Shown: positions 49,896 to 58,338 of the stretch, one piece after another
Position numbering within the stretch: the stretch's first letter is position 1
How the letters are laid out: each line of letters begins with the position of its first letter
Assembly (NCBI GenBank): GCA_964647255.1
Contig: CAZYGI010000016.1
Coordinates: forward strand, 1 to 64,000
Reading direction: 5' to 3'
Length of the DNA: 64,000 nt
Source of the DNA: CAWJEL01 sp964647255
GTDB lineage: Bacteria > Chloroflexota > Anaerolineae > CG2-30-64-16
Made by a program: the position numbers and the translations under genes
Notes under the pieces: model-generated
Databases searched by the model: none
What the model saw: only the letters and a program-made list of their open reading frames with translations
What the model was told of the DNA's origin: nothing

Positions 49896-51292
49896 TCGCC
49901 GGGCCTGCGCTGCTGCTGGGCGTGTTGCTGCTCGCATCCGGGGTCGCCTATCTGGCGCGCCGGATCGAGGCTGTCGCAGCCCTGGTCGCCGCAGCAGTCA
50001 CCGGCGTGCTGGCGTTGATGCTCGGCCAGTTGCCGCTGACCGCCGCCATCCGGGTCGCCGGCCGACCGATTTTCCTCGGCCAACCCCTGACGCTGGGCGG
50101 GCTTTCGCTGCGCATCACCGCTGCTTCCCGGCCGCTCTTGATCCTGTTGCTGGCGGCCGCGGCGGTCACCTTCGTGTTGGCCTGGCGCACTTATCAGGGG
50201 CGCACGTTCTACCCGTTCGGCCTCGCGCTGGTCGCGCTGTGGAGCAGCGTTATCTTGCTCCAACCGCTGCTGTTTGCGCCGTTCGGGCTGGTGCTGACCG
50301 CGATCCTGGCGGTTTTCCTCATCCAGGCCGGCCGGCCCGGCGAGACGCGCGGGGCCTGGCGGCAGTTGCTGTTTCCGACGCTCTCGTTGCCCATCTTTGT
50401 GGTCGCCGGGTGGTACATTGACCAGGCGCCGCTCAATCCCGACGACACCTCCCCGTACCGCATCGCTGGCTGGCTGCTCATTGCGGGGTTCGTGCTGCTT
50501 CTCCAGCCGGCGCCCCTGCATGTTGCGATCCCGGCTGTGGCCGAACAGTCGCCGCCGGTGGTGGCCGCCTTCCTTTGGATCGGCGGCCAGGCGGTCACGC
50601 TGTATCTGCTGCAACGCTTTCTGGTCACTTATCCCTGGTTGAGTGATGCGGTGGACAGCGCGCGCTGGCTGTTATGGCTGGGCGTTCTGACGGCGGTGCT
50701 GGGCGGGCTGCTGGCCGCTGTGCAACGCCGGTTGGGGCGGATGATGGGGTGTGCGGCGGTGTACGACTACGGCGTCATGATCGTGGCGCTGGGCCTGGGG
50801 GGCACGGCTGGGCTGCCGACCGCCATCTGGCTGCTGATCACGCGTACGTTTGCCCTGTTGACGCTAGCCACGGGCGCGGCGATCATCCGGCACCACATGG
50901 AAGGCGACCGGATCAGCCAGCTCTCCGGCGCGGTCTCCCGCCTGCCGCTGGCGGTTTGCGCCTTGATTGTCGGCGGATTTGCGCTGGCCGGCATGCCGCT
51001 GACCGCCCAATTCGCCTCGCGCTGGGCGCTGATCCAACTGGTCGCCGAGAACGATCCCCGCTGGGCCTTCCTGCTGCTGGTCGGCGCGCTGGGCGTGGTC
51101 GCGGCAACCGTGCGCTGCGGCCAGGCCTGTTTCGGCGGCCTCACCGACTCCCCCGTGGAACGCGAGCCGCGTAGCGCGGCGATGCTGGCCGCCCTCCTCA
51201 TCCTGTGCGGTGTGCTGCTGGGCCTGCTGCCCCAGCTTCTCACCGGGCCGGTCGCGTCTGCTATCCTGCCGCTCGCCACGCTTGGACAGTGA
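49892..51292 (+). CDS. NuoN/NuoM-like membrane protein, degenerate
   Basis: 466 residues, about 14 helices. RTFALLTLATGAAIIRHHMEG and FALAGMPLTAQFASRWALI match the HxxxH-like and GLPPTxGFxxK segments of antiporter-like subunits. In the TM7 region, GFVLLLQPAPLHVAIPAV lacks the pumping Lys. Third gene of the trio. Proton translocation by the usual path looks unlikely; a structural or different-ion role is possible. Confidence 0.72.
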   Translation: MIAGPALLLGVLLLASGVAYLARRIEAVAALVAAAVTGVLALMLGQLPLTAAIRVAGRPIFLGQPLTLGGLSLRITAASRPLLILLLAAAAVTFVLAWRTYQGRTFYPFGLALVALWSSVILLQPLLFAPFGLVLTAILAVFLIQAGRPGETRGAWRQLLFPTLSLPIFVVAGWYIDQAPLNPDDTSPYRIAGWLLIAGFVLLLQPAPLHVAIPAVAEQSPPVVAAFLWIGGQAVTLYLLQRFLVTYPWLSDAVDSARWLLWLGVLTAVLGGLLAAVQRRLGRMMGCAAVYDYGVMIVALGLGGTAGLPTAIWLLITRTFALLTLATGAAIIRHHMEGDRISQLSGAVSRLPLAVCALIVGGFALAGMPLTAQFASRWALIQLVAENDPRWAFLLLVGALGVVAATVRCGQACFGGLTDSPVEREPRSAAMLAALLILCGVLLGLLPQLLTGPVASAILPLATLGQ

Positions 51293-51296
51293 ACCT

Positions 51297-51311
51297 GATA
51301 GGTTTTGATAG
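51297..51311 (+). repeat. 15-bp inverted repeat, left copy, before mevalonate operon
   Basis: GATAGGTTTTGATAG; its exact reverse complement is at 55265-55279, flanking HMG-CoA reductase, HMG-CoA synthase and thiolase. Confidence 0.85.
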
Positions 51312-51466
51312 GCTGATCGGCATATAGTCGCAATCCGAACATTGCTGAGCGACGCAAGGGGAACAAGGCGTTCTGAGGGCCGATAGGACCGAAGAAACAG
51401 ACGCCCGGCGTTGTGAGCATTGTGGCCGCGCTCAGAATGACAGCGATCAAGATTCGAGAGAATACC

Positions 51467-52786
51467 ATGGGACGATCCTCCCGCATCAGCGGATTCTACA
51501 ACCTATCCCCGGCCGATCGCCGCCGCATCGTCGCCGATTGGGCCGCGCCGACGCCGGAGCAGGCGTCTGCCATCGTCGAGCAATTGGACCTGCCCGGCGG
51601 GCTCGACCTCGCCCAGGCCGACAAGATGGTGGAAAACGTGATGACGACCTACGCGCTGCCGTTCGGGATCGCCACAAATTTCCTGGTCAACGGCCGGGAT
51701 GTCTTGACCCCGATGGTGATCGAAGAACCGTCCGTCGTGGCGGGAGCCAGCTTCGCCGCCCGACTGGTGCGCGCAGGCGGCGGGTTTCACACCGAAAGCA
51801 CCGAGCCGCTGATGATTGGACAGATTCAGGTGCTCGATCTGGCCGATGTGCCGGCCGCGGCCGCAAAGGTCACCGGCCAGAAGCAGCGGCTCATTGATCT
51901 CGCCAACAGCACGGATCCGGTGGTGGTCAGCCTGCACGGCGGCGCGCGCGATGTTGAGGTGCGCCCGATCGCCGACAGCCCGGTCGGGCCGATGCTGGTG
52001 ATCCACCTGATCTACGATTGCCGCGACGCGATGGGCGCCAACATGGTGAACACCGCGTGCGAGGCGCTGGCGCCGCTGGTCGAAGAGATCACCGGCGGCC
52101 GCGTCACCCTGCGCATCCTTTCTAACCTTGCCGACCGCCGGCTGGTGCGAGCGCGCGGGGTCGTGCCCGTATCCGCGTTGACCACGGAGCAATTCCCCGG
52201 CGAGCAGGTTGCGCAGCGGATCGTCGAAGCCTACGCGCTCGCGGCGGTGGATCCCTATCGCGCGGCGACGCACAACAAGGGCATCATGAACGGCGTGGAT
52301 GCGGTGGTCGTCGCCACCGGCAACGATTGGCGCGCCATCGAGGCCGGCGCGCACGCCTATGCTGCCCGCGACGGCGGCTACCGGTCCCTCTCGACCTGGT
52401 CCCTGGCGCCGGGCGATCCGGCCGCGGGCAAAGAACCGGCACTGGTGGGCAGTCTGGAGCTGCCGCTGGCCGTCGGAACGGTCGGCGGCGCCACCCGCGT
52501 GCATCCACTGGCCCGGCTGGCGCTCGACATCATGGGCGTGAGGAGCGCACGTGAGCTGGCCGAGATCATTGCGGCGGTGGGACTGGCCCAAAACCTGGCC
52601 GCCCTTCGCGCACTGGCGACTGAAGGCATCCAGCGGGGGCACATGGCGCTCCACGCCCGGCAGATCGCCATCGCAGCGGGCGCGCAACCCGATGAGGTGG
52701 ACCGCCTGGCATCGGCCCTGGTCGCCGAACGCAAGATTCGCGTGGATCGCGCCCAGGAGCTGCTGGCGGGGATGCGCAGCGGCTGA
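51467..52786 (+). CDS. Hydroxymethylglutaryl-CoA reductase (class II-like)
   Basis: Reduces HMG-CoA to mevalonate (or the reverse in catabolic enzymes). 439 residues from ATG 51467. Catalytic residues are all visible: Glu in ENVMTTYALPFGIATNF, Asp in CRDAMGANMVN, Lys in THNKGIMNG, His in GHMALHARQIA. FYNLSPADRRR at the N-terminus and length suggest the bacterial class II type. Placed directly before HMG-CoA synthase and thiolase, so biosynthetic use is likely. Confidence 0.95.
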   Translation: MGRSSRISGFYNLSPADRRRIVADWAAPTPEQASAIVEQLDLPGGLDLAQADKMVENVMTTYALPFGIATNFLVNGRDVLTPMVIEEPSVVAGASFAARLVRAGGGFHTESTEPLMIGQIQVLDLADVPAAAAKVTGQKQRLIDLANSTDPVVVSLHGGARDVEVRPIADSPVGPMLVIHLIYDCRDAMGANMVNTACEALAPLVEEITGGRVTLRILSNLADRRLVRARGVVPVSALTTEQFPGEQVAQRIVEAYALAAVDPYRAATHNKGIMNGVDAVVVATGNDWRAIEAGAHAYAARDGGYRSLSTWSLAPGDPAAGKEPALVGSLELPLAVGTVGGATRVHPLARLALDIMGVRSARELAEIIAAVGLAQNLAALRALATEGIQRGHMALHARQIAIAAGAQPDEVDRLASALVAERKIRVDRAQELLAGMRSG

Positions 52787-52793
52787 GAAGACC

Positions 52794-52902
52794 GGTGACT
52801 GAAATCACCAGCTCGCATGTAAGATGCGTTGAAACGCACTGCACCCGTAACGGCAACCCGTTTCAATGGGTCCGGCATAGCAGCCTACGGTTTCAACCGT
52901 AG
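52794..52902 (+). repeat. Cluster of small GTTTCAAC-core palindromes
   Basis: GGTGA/TCACC (52794-52809); TGCGTT-GA-AACGCA (52825-52838); CCCGTTTCAATGGG (52857-52870); CTACGGTT-TC-AACCGTAG (52885-52902). The last three share a TTGAAAC/GTTTCAA core. They lie between the HMG-CoA reductase and HMG-CoA synthase genes. Confidence 0.75.
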
Positions 52903-52928
52903 CAGCGGGGCTCCAGGAGTATTGTTTT

Positions 52929-53978
52929 ATGCTAGTACCAGATCGAGCTGTAGGAATCGTCGGTTACGGGGCCTATGTCCCGCGTTACCGCCTGCCGGCG
53001 GCTGAAGTGGCGCGCGTGTGGACGGGCGGCAGCGGTGGGCTGCCGATCAAAGAGAAAGCCGTAGCCGGATTGGACGAGGACACCCTGACCATGTCCATCG
53101 AGGCCGCACGCAATGCGCTGGCCCGCGCCCAAATCAATCCGCAGGACATCCGCGCGGTGTGGGTGGGCAGTGAGTCGCACCCGTACGCGGTCAAGCCCAC
53201 CTCCACCATCGTCGCGGAAGCCATCGGTGCAACGCCCTACACCCAGGCGGCCGACCTGGAGTTCGCCTGCAAGGCGGGCAGCGAGGCCATCGTGATGGGC
53301 GTCGGCATCGTCGGCTCAGGCATGGGGCGTTACGTTCTGGCGATCGGCATGGACACGGCGCAGGGGCGGCCCGGCGACGCGTTGGAATACACGGCGGCCT
53401 CCGGCGGCGCAGCGTACATCGTCGGGCCTGCCGAGGAGAGCGTGGCGGTGTATGAGGCGATGCTCTCGCACGTCACCGACACGCCGGACTTCTGGCGCCG
53501 CGCCCACGCCTATTATCCGAGCCACGGCCATCGCTTTACGGGCGAGCCGGCGTATTTCGAGCACCTCACCAGCGCCGGCCGCGAGCTGATGGCCGAGCTA
53601 GGCACGCAGCCGGCGGATTACACCTACGCGGTCTTCCATCAGCCGAACACCAAGTTCCCGCAGCGCGCGGCCGAGATCCTGGGCTTCACGCCGGAGCAGA
53701 TCAAGACCGGGCTGCTGGTGCCCGTCATCGGCAACACCTACGCCGGCTCGTCGCTGATCGGCCTGACTGCGGTGCTGGATGAAGCCAAACCGGGCGACCG
53801 CATCCTCATGGTCTCATTCGGCTCCGGGGCCGGCGCCGACGCGTTTTCGATCCGTGTCACCGAGCGCATCCTTGAAGCCCGCGACCGCGCGCCCAAGACG
53901 CAAGATTACATCGCGCGGCGGGTGGTCGTTGACTACGCCACCTACGTGCGGTATCGGCATAAGCTGCAGATGAAGTAG
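52929..53978 (+). CDS. Hydroxymethylglutaryl-CoA synthase, archaeal type
   Basis: Condenses acetoacetyl-CoA with acetyl-CoA. 349 residues, the short archaeal form. VGIVGYGAYVPRYRL start, GSESHPYAVKPTST, catalytic Cys in DLEFACKAGSEA, His in AVFHQPNTKFP, GNTYAGSSLIGL and SFGSGAGADAFS. In archaea this enzyme works in a complex with a thiolase and a DUF35 protein; both follow here in the same order. Confidence 0.95.
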   Translation: MLVPDRAVGIVGYGAYVPRYRLPAAEVARVWTGGSGGLPIKEKAVAGLDEDTLTMSIEAARNALARAQINPQDIRAVWVGSESHPYAVKPTSTIVAEAIGATPYTQAADLEFACKAGSEAIVMGVGIVGSGMGRYVLAIGMDTAQGRPGDALEYTAASGGAAYIVGPAEESVAVYEAMLSHVTDTPDFWRRAHAYYPSHGHRFTGEPAYFEHLTSAGRELMAELGTQPADYTYAVFHQPNTKFPQRAAEILGFTPEQIKTGLLVPVIGNTYAGSSLIGLTAVLDEAKPGDRILMVSFGSGAGADAFSIRVTERILEARDRAPKTQDYIARRVVVDYATYVRYRHKLQMK

Positions 53979-54031
53979 ACGGGTAAATGGGCACATTGGT
54001 ACATGGGTAATCAGTAAACACCGAGGCAACC
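53979..54031. repeat. Stutter words (GGGTAAATGGG / ACATGGGTAATC)
   Basis: Between HMG-CoA synthase and thiolase: GACGGGTAAATGGGCACATT, GGTACATGGGTAATCAGTAA. Reverse-complement word match to 32811-32842. Confidence 0.5.
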
Positions 54032-55180
54032 ATGCGAGACGTAGTCATCATCGGGATCGGCCAGACGCCGGTCGGGGAACATTGGGAGAAATCGCTGCGG
54101 CACCTGGCCCACGACGCGATCATCGCCGCGATGGCGGATGCGGGGATCGAAATCGCGGACGCGCTGTATGTCGGCAACATGCTTTCCGGGCAGTTGGCCG
54201 GCCAGGAACACCTGGGCGCACTGATCGCCGATTTCATCGGGCTGCGCGGCATTGAAGCGATGAAGGTCGAGGCAGCCTGTGGGTCCGGCGCGGCTGCCTT
54301 ACGCGTCGGCACGATGGCTGTCGCCAGCGGGATGCATGATCTGGTGTTGGTCTGCGGCGTGGAAAAGATGACCGACGCCGTGGGCGATGAAGTGACCTCC
54401 AGCCTCGCCACCGCAGCCGATCAGGAGTACGAGGTCAGCCAGGGGATCAGCTTCGTCGGCCTCAACGCCCTGCTGATGCGTCGGTACATGTACGAGTACG
54501 GCGTCAGCAAGGAAGCGTTCGGTGCGTTCACGATCAACGCCCACCGCAACGGCGTGAACAATCCCTACGCGATGTTCCGCAGCCCGGTGAGCGAATCGGC
54601 CTATGCCAAAGCCGGCATGATCGCCGATCCGATCAACCTGCTGGATTCCAGCCCGGTGTGTGACGGCGCCGCGTGCGTGGTGCTGGCCTCGGCGGCGAAA
54701 TATCGTGCGAAGGCCAAGGCGCAAATCCTGGCCTCGGCGGTCGCCACCGACAGCCTGGCGATCCATGACCGCCGCGACCCAATGACCATGGAAGCGGTGG
54801 TTCTCTCCAGCCAGCGGGCCTACGCCGAAGCCCGCATTGCCCCAGCCGATCTGCACCTGTTTGAGGTGCATGATGCCTTCAGCATCATGGCCGCACTGTC
54901 GCTGGAGGCGGCCGGCTTCGCCCCGCGCGGCCGCGCGGTGGAGATGGCAAAGGCCGGCGAGATCGCGCTCGGCGGCCGGCTGCCCATCGCGACGATGGGC
55001 GGGCTCAAGGCGCGCGGCCATCCGGTCGGCGCCACGGGCGTGTACCAGGTGGTCGAGGTCGTGGAGCAGTTGACCGGCCAGGCCGGCGCTAACCAGGTCA
55101 AAGGCGCCACCCTCGGCATGGCTCAAAACATCGGCGGCAGCGGCGCGACGGTGATCACGCACATCCTGGGCGCAGTTTGA
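54032..55180 (+). CDS. Acetyl-CoA acetyltransferase, archaeal/SCP-x type thiolase
   Basis: Makes acetoacetyl-CoA from two acetyl-CoA. 382 residues. Nucleophile Cys in VEAACGSGAAALR, His in LFEVHDAFSIMAAL, and GGLKARGHPVGATGVYQ. The lineage without a second catalytic Cys (GHP in place of CGH) matches archaeal thiolases in the mevalonate complex. Second gene of the HMGS-thiolase-DUF35 unit, which in archaea channels the intermediate. Confidence 0.94.
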   Translation: MRDVVIIGIGQTPVGEHWEKSLRHLAHDAIIAAMADAGIEIADALYVGNMLSGQLAGQEHLGALIADFIGLRGIEAMKVEAACGSGAAALRVGTMAVASGMHDLVLVCGVEKMTDAVGDEVTSSLATAADQEYEVSQGISFVGLNALLMRRYMYEYGVSKEAFGAFTINAHRNGVNNPYAMFRSPVSESAYAKAGMIADPINLLDSSPVCDGAACVVLASAAKYRAKAKAQILASAVATDSLAIHDRRDPMTMEAVVLSSQRAYAEARIAPADLHLFEVHDAFSIMAALSLEAAGFAPRGRAVEMAKAGEIALGGRLPIATMGGLKARGHPVGATGVYQVVEVVEQLTGQAGANQVKGATLGMAQNIGGSGATVITHILGAV

Positions 55181-55182
55181 CG

Positions 55183-55264
55183 GGGAGCGGAGAGCGTACA
55201 GCGTAGAGCGAGAGCGAGAACGCTCCACGCCCCACGCCTCACGCTCCACGCCCCACGCTCCGCG
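55183..55264. repeat. Stutter palindrome after thiolase gene (GGAGCG / CGCTCCACGCC family)
   Basis: GGGGAGCGGAGAGCGTACAG and CGTAGAGCGAGAGCGAG face CGCTCCACGCCCCACGCC and CACGCTCCACGCCCCACG. Long imperfect hairpin without T-run. Confidence 0.85.
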
Positions 55265-55279
55265 CTATCAAAACCTATC
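55265..55279 (-). repeat. 15-bp inverted repeat, right copy
   Basis: CTATCAAAACCTATC, the exact reverse complement of 51297-51311. A related TTGATAGCTTTTGG lies about 40 bases further on. Confidence 0.85.
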
Positions 55280-55408
55280 ATCACCCGCTTTTCTCCTGCG
55301 CGGGCGTGTTCTTGATAGCTTTTGGCAGGCGCGACGGACTAGAATTGCGTCCGTGTGGCTGAAAAAGCCCAGGATTGGTTTTCTACTGTTTTAGGAGGAT
55401 TCTGAACC

Positions 55409-55810
55409 ATGTCTATTCCACGCAATTGGCGTGTGCGCCAGCAGCGTTATAGCTTGAAGGCCGAGGTGTGCAACACCTGCGGCAAGCACATCTTTCCCCC
55501 GCGGGACGTCTGCCCGCACTGCGCGGCCGAAAAGCAGAGCTGGACGCACCTGAGTGGCCGCGGCGAGGTCTACTCGTACACCACGATGTTCAGCGCGCCG
55601 GCCGGCTTTGAGGAATACGCGCCCTACACCATGGCGCTGGTCAAAATGGCTGAAGGGCCGATGCTCACCGCCCAGTTGACCGACCTAGACGCCGCCCAGG
55701 TGCAGATCGGGATGCCGGTGGAGATGGTCACCCGCAAACTGACGCAGGATGGCGACGAAGGCCAGATTGTCTACGGCTACAAATTCCGGCCGGTGCTCCA
55801 TTCCGCGTAA
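55409..55810 (+). CDS. DUF35 OB-fold zinc-ribbon protein
   Basis: 133 residues. Zinc ribbon CNTCGKHIFPPRDVCPHC, then an OB-fold with GRGEVYSYTTMFSAP and GYKFRPVL. In archaea the DUF35 protein bridges thiolase and HMG-CoA synthase and forms a shared CoA site. It lies downstream of both here, so the same complex is expected. TAGGAGG precedes ATG; a terminator follows. Confidence 0.93.
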   Translation: MSIPRNWRVRQQRYSLKAEVCNTCGKHIFPPRDVCPHCAAEKQSWTHLSGRGEVYSYTTMFSAPAGFEEYAPYTMALVKMAEGPMLTAQLTDLDAAQVQIGMPVEMVTRKLTQDGDEGQIVYGYKFRPVLHSA

Positions 55811-55836
55811 CGCGCACCGCGTCCCCGAATCAACCG

Positions 55837-55872
55837 GACTCCCGAAGCTGAGTAACTTCGGGAGTCTTTTAT
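55837..55872 (+). terminator. Terminator of the mevalonate operon
   Basis: GACTCCCGAAG/CTTCGGGAGTC stem followed by TTTTATTT. Confidence 0.9.
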
Positions 55873-55877
55873 TTGCG

Positions 55878-55886
55878 TGGTATAAT
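55878..55886 (+). promoter_or_regulatory. Extended -10 promoter of ROK gene
   Basis: TGGTATAAT (TATAAT at 55881-55886) directly after the upstream terminator; no good -35, consistent with an extended -10. Confidence 0.65.
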
Positions 55887-55939
55887 CTTCCCCGAACTCC
55901 TCTCGACAACCAACACATCCCCGGAGAAAAGAGGCGGAA

Positions 55940-56989
55940 ATGGACAACAAGACATCGGATCGCCCCGTGATCGGCATAGACCTGGGCGCGACGAAGATCC
56001 TGGCAGGGGTAGTGACCGCCGAAGGACAGATCATCGGCACGGCCAAGCGCGCCACAAAAGCCGAGCTGGGGCCGCAGGCCGTAGTAGAGCGCATCGCAAA
56101 GACGGCCCGGGACGCGTTGCGGAGCGCCGGGGTCGAGGCTTCAGAGCTGGCGGCGGTCGGTTCCGGTGCGCCTGGCCCGCTGGATCCCGATGAGGGGGTG
56201 GTGCTGACGACGCCCAACATGCCCGGATGGAACGATATCCCGTTGGCACAGTTGTTGAGCAATGAGTTCGGTGTGCCCGCGTTTCTGGCGAACGATGTGG
56301 ACCTGGGCACTCTGGGCGAGTTTGCGCTGGGCGCGGGCCGGGGTTGCCAGCACGTGGTCGGCATCTTCGTGGGCACGGGGATCGGCGGCGGGCTGGTGCT
56401 GAACGGCGAGCTCTGGCAGGGCTGGCGCCGGGCCGCGGCGGAAATTGGCCACATGATCGTGCTGGCCGACGGCCCGTACTGCGGCTGCGGCAACCGCGGC
56501 TGCCTGGAAGCGGTCGCCAGCCGCACAGCGATCGAGCGTGACATCGTCGCAGGGATCAAAGCCGGCCGCGAAAGCGCGCTTGCCGATCTGCTGAAGACGG
56601 AGGATCGGGGCAGGCTGACCAGCGGCGCGCTGCTGGACGCGCTCAACAAGGGGGACACGCTGGTGGCCGAAGTGCTCGGCCGCGCCCAATTCTACCTGGG
56701 GCTGGCGGTGGCCTCCATCGTCAACTTCGTAGACCCGCAGATGGTCATCCTGGGAGGCGGGGTTGTCGAGGCGTTCGGCGACGCATTCCTGGAGCCGGTC
56801 CGCCGCACCGCGTACCAGAACTTCATCAATAAACGCGATGCTCGCACGGTCAAGATCGTGCCGGCGCAACTGGGGGATAACGCCGCGCTGCTCGGGGCAG
56901 CCGTATATGCGCGAACGCGGCTCTACTCCACGAAAATCTCAACGCGTTCGTCCAGCCGTTCGTCTTCAACCTCCATCACGCGGCCCTGA
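55940..56989 (+). CDS. ROK-family sugar kinase (glucokinase-like)
   Basis: 349 residues. GIDLGATKILAGVV (phosphate 1), GSGAPGPLDP, FLANDVDLGTLGEFALG (catalytic Asp), FVGTGIGGGLVLNGEL, and the ROK zinc motif CGCGNRGCLEAVAS. Phosphorylates glucose or a related hexose; a polyphosphate or ATP donor cannot be told. The last 20 or so residues (STKISTRSSSRSSSTSITRP) come from DNA antisense to the convergent SHOCT gene, a 67-bp overlap. Confidence 0.93.
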   Translation: MDNKTSDRPVIGIDLGATKILAGVVTAEGQIIGTAKRATKAELGPQAVVERIAKTARDALRSAGVEASELAAVGSGAPGPLDPDEGVVLTTPNMPGWNDIPLAQLLSNEFGVPAFLANDVDLGTLGEFALGAGRGCQHVVGIFVGTGIGGGLVLNGELWQGWRRAAAEIGHMIVLADGPYCGCGNRGCLEAVASRTAIERDIVAGIKAGRESALADLLKTEDRGRLTSGALLDALNKGDTLVAEVLGRAQFYLGLAVASIVNFVDPQMVILGGGVVEAFGDAFLEPVRRTAYQNFINKRDARTVKIVPAQLGDNAALLGAAVYARTRLYSTKISTRSSSRSSSTSITRP

Positions 56990-57297
56990 CGGCCTTCGCG
57001 CAGCGCGGCCTGGATGAAGTTGAGATCCATGCCGTTCATATCCGGCGCAAAGCGGGCGCCCATTTTCAACCCAACATCCATCAAGCTTACCGGCAAGTTC
57101 ACGTTCACCTTGACCTTGCCGGTGGCGCGGTCGGAGACACGGATGCGCAGCCATTTGGCGCCGCCCGGTTCGCCGCGCCCAGCCTCGGCGCCGGCCGAGA
57201 CTTTCAGGGCTTCCAGCAGCCTCGCCCCCTCTTCGGCAGTGATCTGCTTGTCGGCAATCATTTTCAAGATCTTCATTCGTTCTTCGGTTGTTGCCAT
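56923..57297 (-). CDS. SHOCT-like domain protein
   Basis: 124 residues. N-terminal helical module ERMKILKMIADKQITAEEGARLLEAL, the SHOCT/bi-helical repeat; it recurs at the C-termini of both the DUF4097-like and DUF2089 proteins of this operon. The rest (WLRIRVSDRATGKVKVNVNLPVSLMDVGLKMG) resembles the YvlB/DUF2089-associated C-terminal beta segment. Last gene of the four-gene minus-strand operon. Function unknown; probably membrane-stress related by analogy. Confidence 0.8.
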   Translation of the reverse strand: MATTEERMKILKMIADKQITAEEGARLLEALKVSAGAEAGRGEPGGAKWLRIRVSDRATGKVKVNVNLPVSLMDVGLKMGARFAPDMNGMDLNFIQAALREGRQGRVMEVEDERLDERVEIFVE

Positions 57298-57318
57298 CGC
57301 CCAGCCCCTTCAGTGAAA

Positions 57319-58335
57319 CTAGCGCTTGTCTTCGGCGGTGATTTGCCGGCGCATGGTGATCAGATCGCGCTGAATCCGGAAGCCGGATGCTTCAAGCGCC
57401 GCCACCCCTTCGAGATGATCGCCGCTGTGCTCCAGGTAGACGGGCCGCCAACCCCATTGCGCCAGCGAGCGTAAGCCACGCGCGAGCAACGGCTGCTCCA
57501 ACCGGCCGCGCGCCTCAGGATGAACCGCGAATCGCATCTGGTCCGCGGCGCCGAAGGGATTGGCGCGGCTCTCGACCACGCCCAACAGCCGCTGGCCCGA
57601 CCAGTGCGCCCAACGTTCGACCACATGCGTCCCGGAAACGCGCCCCAGCCATTCACCGATCCGCTGCTCGAGGCTGAGCTGATACTGGGCGATGGGCAGC
57701 GGGTCAACCCATTGCGCAAGCTGCGGCCGCGCCGCCTTCGCCAATGCCAGCCATTCGCCGCCGGCCGGCGGGTGCAGCGGTTCCAACGGTGCCGTTGGGC
57801 CAGGTTGCGGGATCTGGACGGGCGGCTCCGTCAACCGCCATACGCCATCCCGGCAGATGTCGCTGAAACCGAGGCGTTGATAAAGGCCGTGCGCCTCGGC
57901 GTTGTTTGCGCGCACCTGAAGAATGGCCCACGCGCCTCCCCGCTGTGCGATCTCCCGGAGCGTCGCCTGCATCAGAGCACGGGCGATCCCCCGGCCGCGC
58001 CGCGACGGCGTCACCGCCACGTTGGTGATTCGCCAGCGAAGCCCGGTTTCATCTGCCTGCTGCAGCGTCACGTTGCCGATCACCTGGCCGCCTTCGGTCC
58101 ACACCTGGCCGTACAACTCGTCGCTGAAAAGCGCCAGGCTGGCGAAGCCGCCGAGGAAGGGACTCAAGCGCCCCGCGAAATCCATCTCACGCAACGCCAT
58201 CCGGCCACGCTCGTCCAGCTCATCAGCGAAGACCTGGCCCACCAATTGGGCCACCTGGCGTAGATGTCGGCCCGGATCGAACGGCTGCGGCCCATCGCGA
58301 GGCGGTTCGGAATGCCCGATCACAAAAGCGGCCAT
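57319..58335 (-). CDS. Tandem GNAT N-acetyltransferase
   Basis: 338 residues with two GNAT folds. The first is clear: NVAVTPSRRGRGIARALMQATL (acetyl-CoA loop) and NAEAHGLYQRLGF. The second is degraded: FAVHPEARGRLEQPLLARGL has the loop shape without the full R/Q-x-x-G-x-G/A signature. Substrate unknown. Three bases separate it from the preceding DUF4097-like gene, so they share an mRNA. Confidence 0.85.
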   Translation of the reverse strand: MAAFVIGHSEPPRDGPQPFDPGRHLRQVAQLVGQVFADELDERGRMALREMDFAGRLSPFLGGFASLALFSDELYGQVWTEGGQVIGNVTLQQADETGLRWRITNVAVTPSRRGRGIARALMQATLREIAQRGGAWAILQVRANNAEAHGLYQRLGFSDICRDGVWRLTEPPVQIPQPGPTAPLEPLHPPAGGEWLALAKAARPQLAQWVDPLPIAQYQLSLEQRIGEWLGRVSGTHVVERWAHWSGQRLLGVVESRANPFGAADQMRFAVHPEARGRLEQPLLARGLRSLAQWGWRPVYLEHSGDHLEGVAALEASGFRIQRDLITMRRQITAEDKR

Positions 58336-58338
58336 ACC

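Noticed and set aside
52825..52902. CRISPR repeat units near HMG-CoA synthase
   Set aside because: GTTTCAA cores recall CRISPR repeats, but units differ in flanks and spacing, are only 14-18 bases long and no cas genes are nearby.
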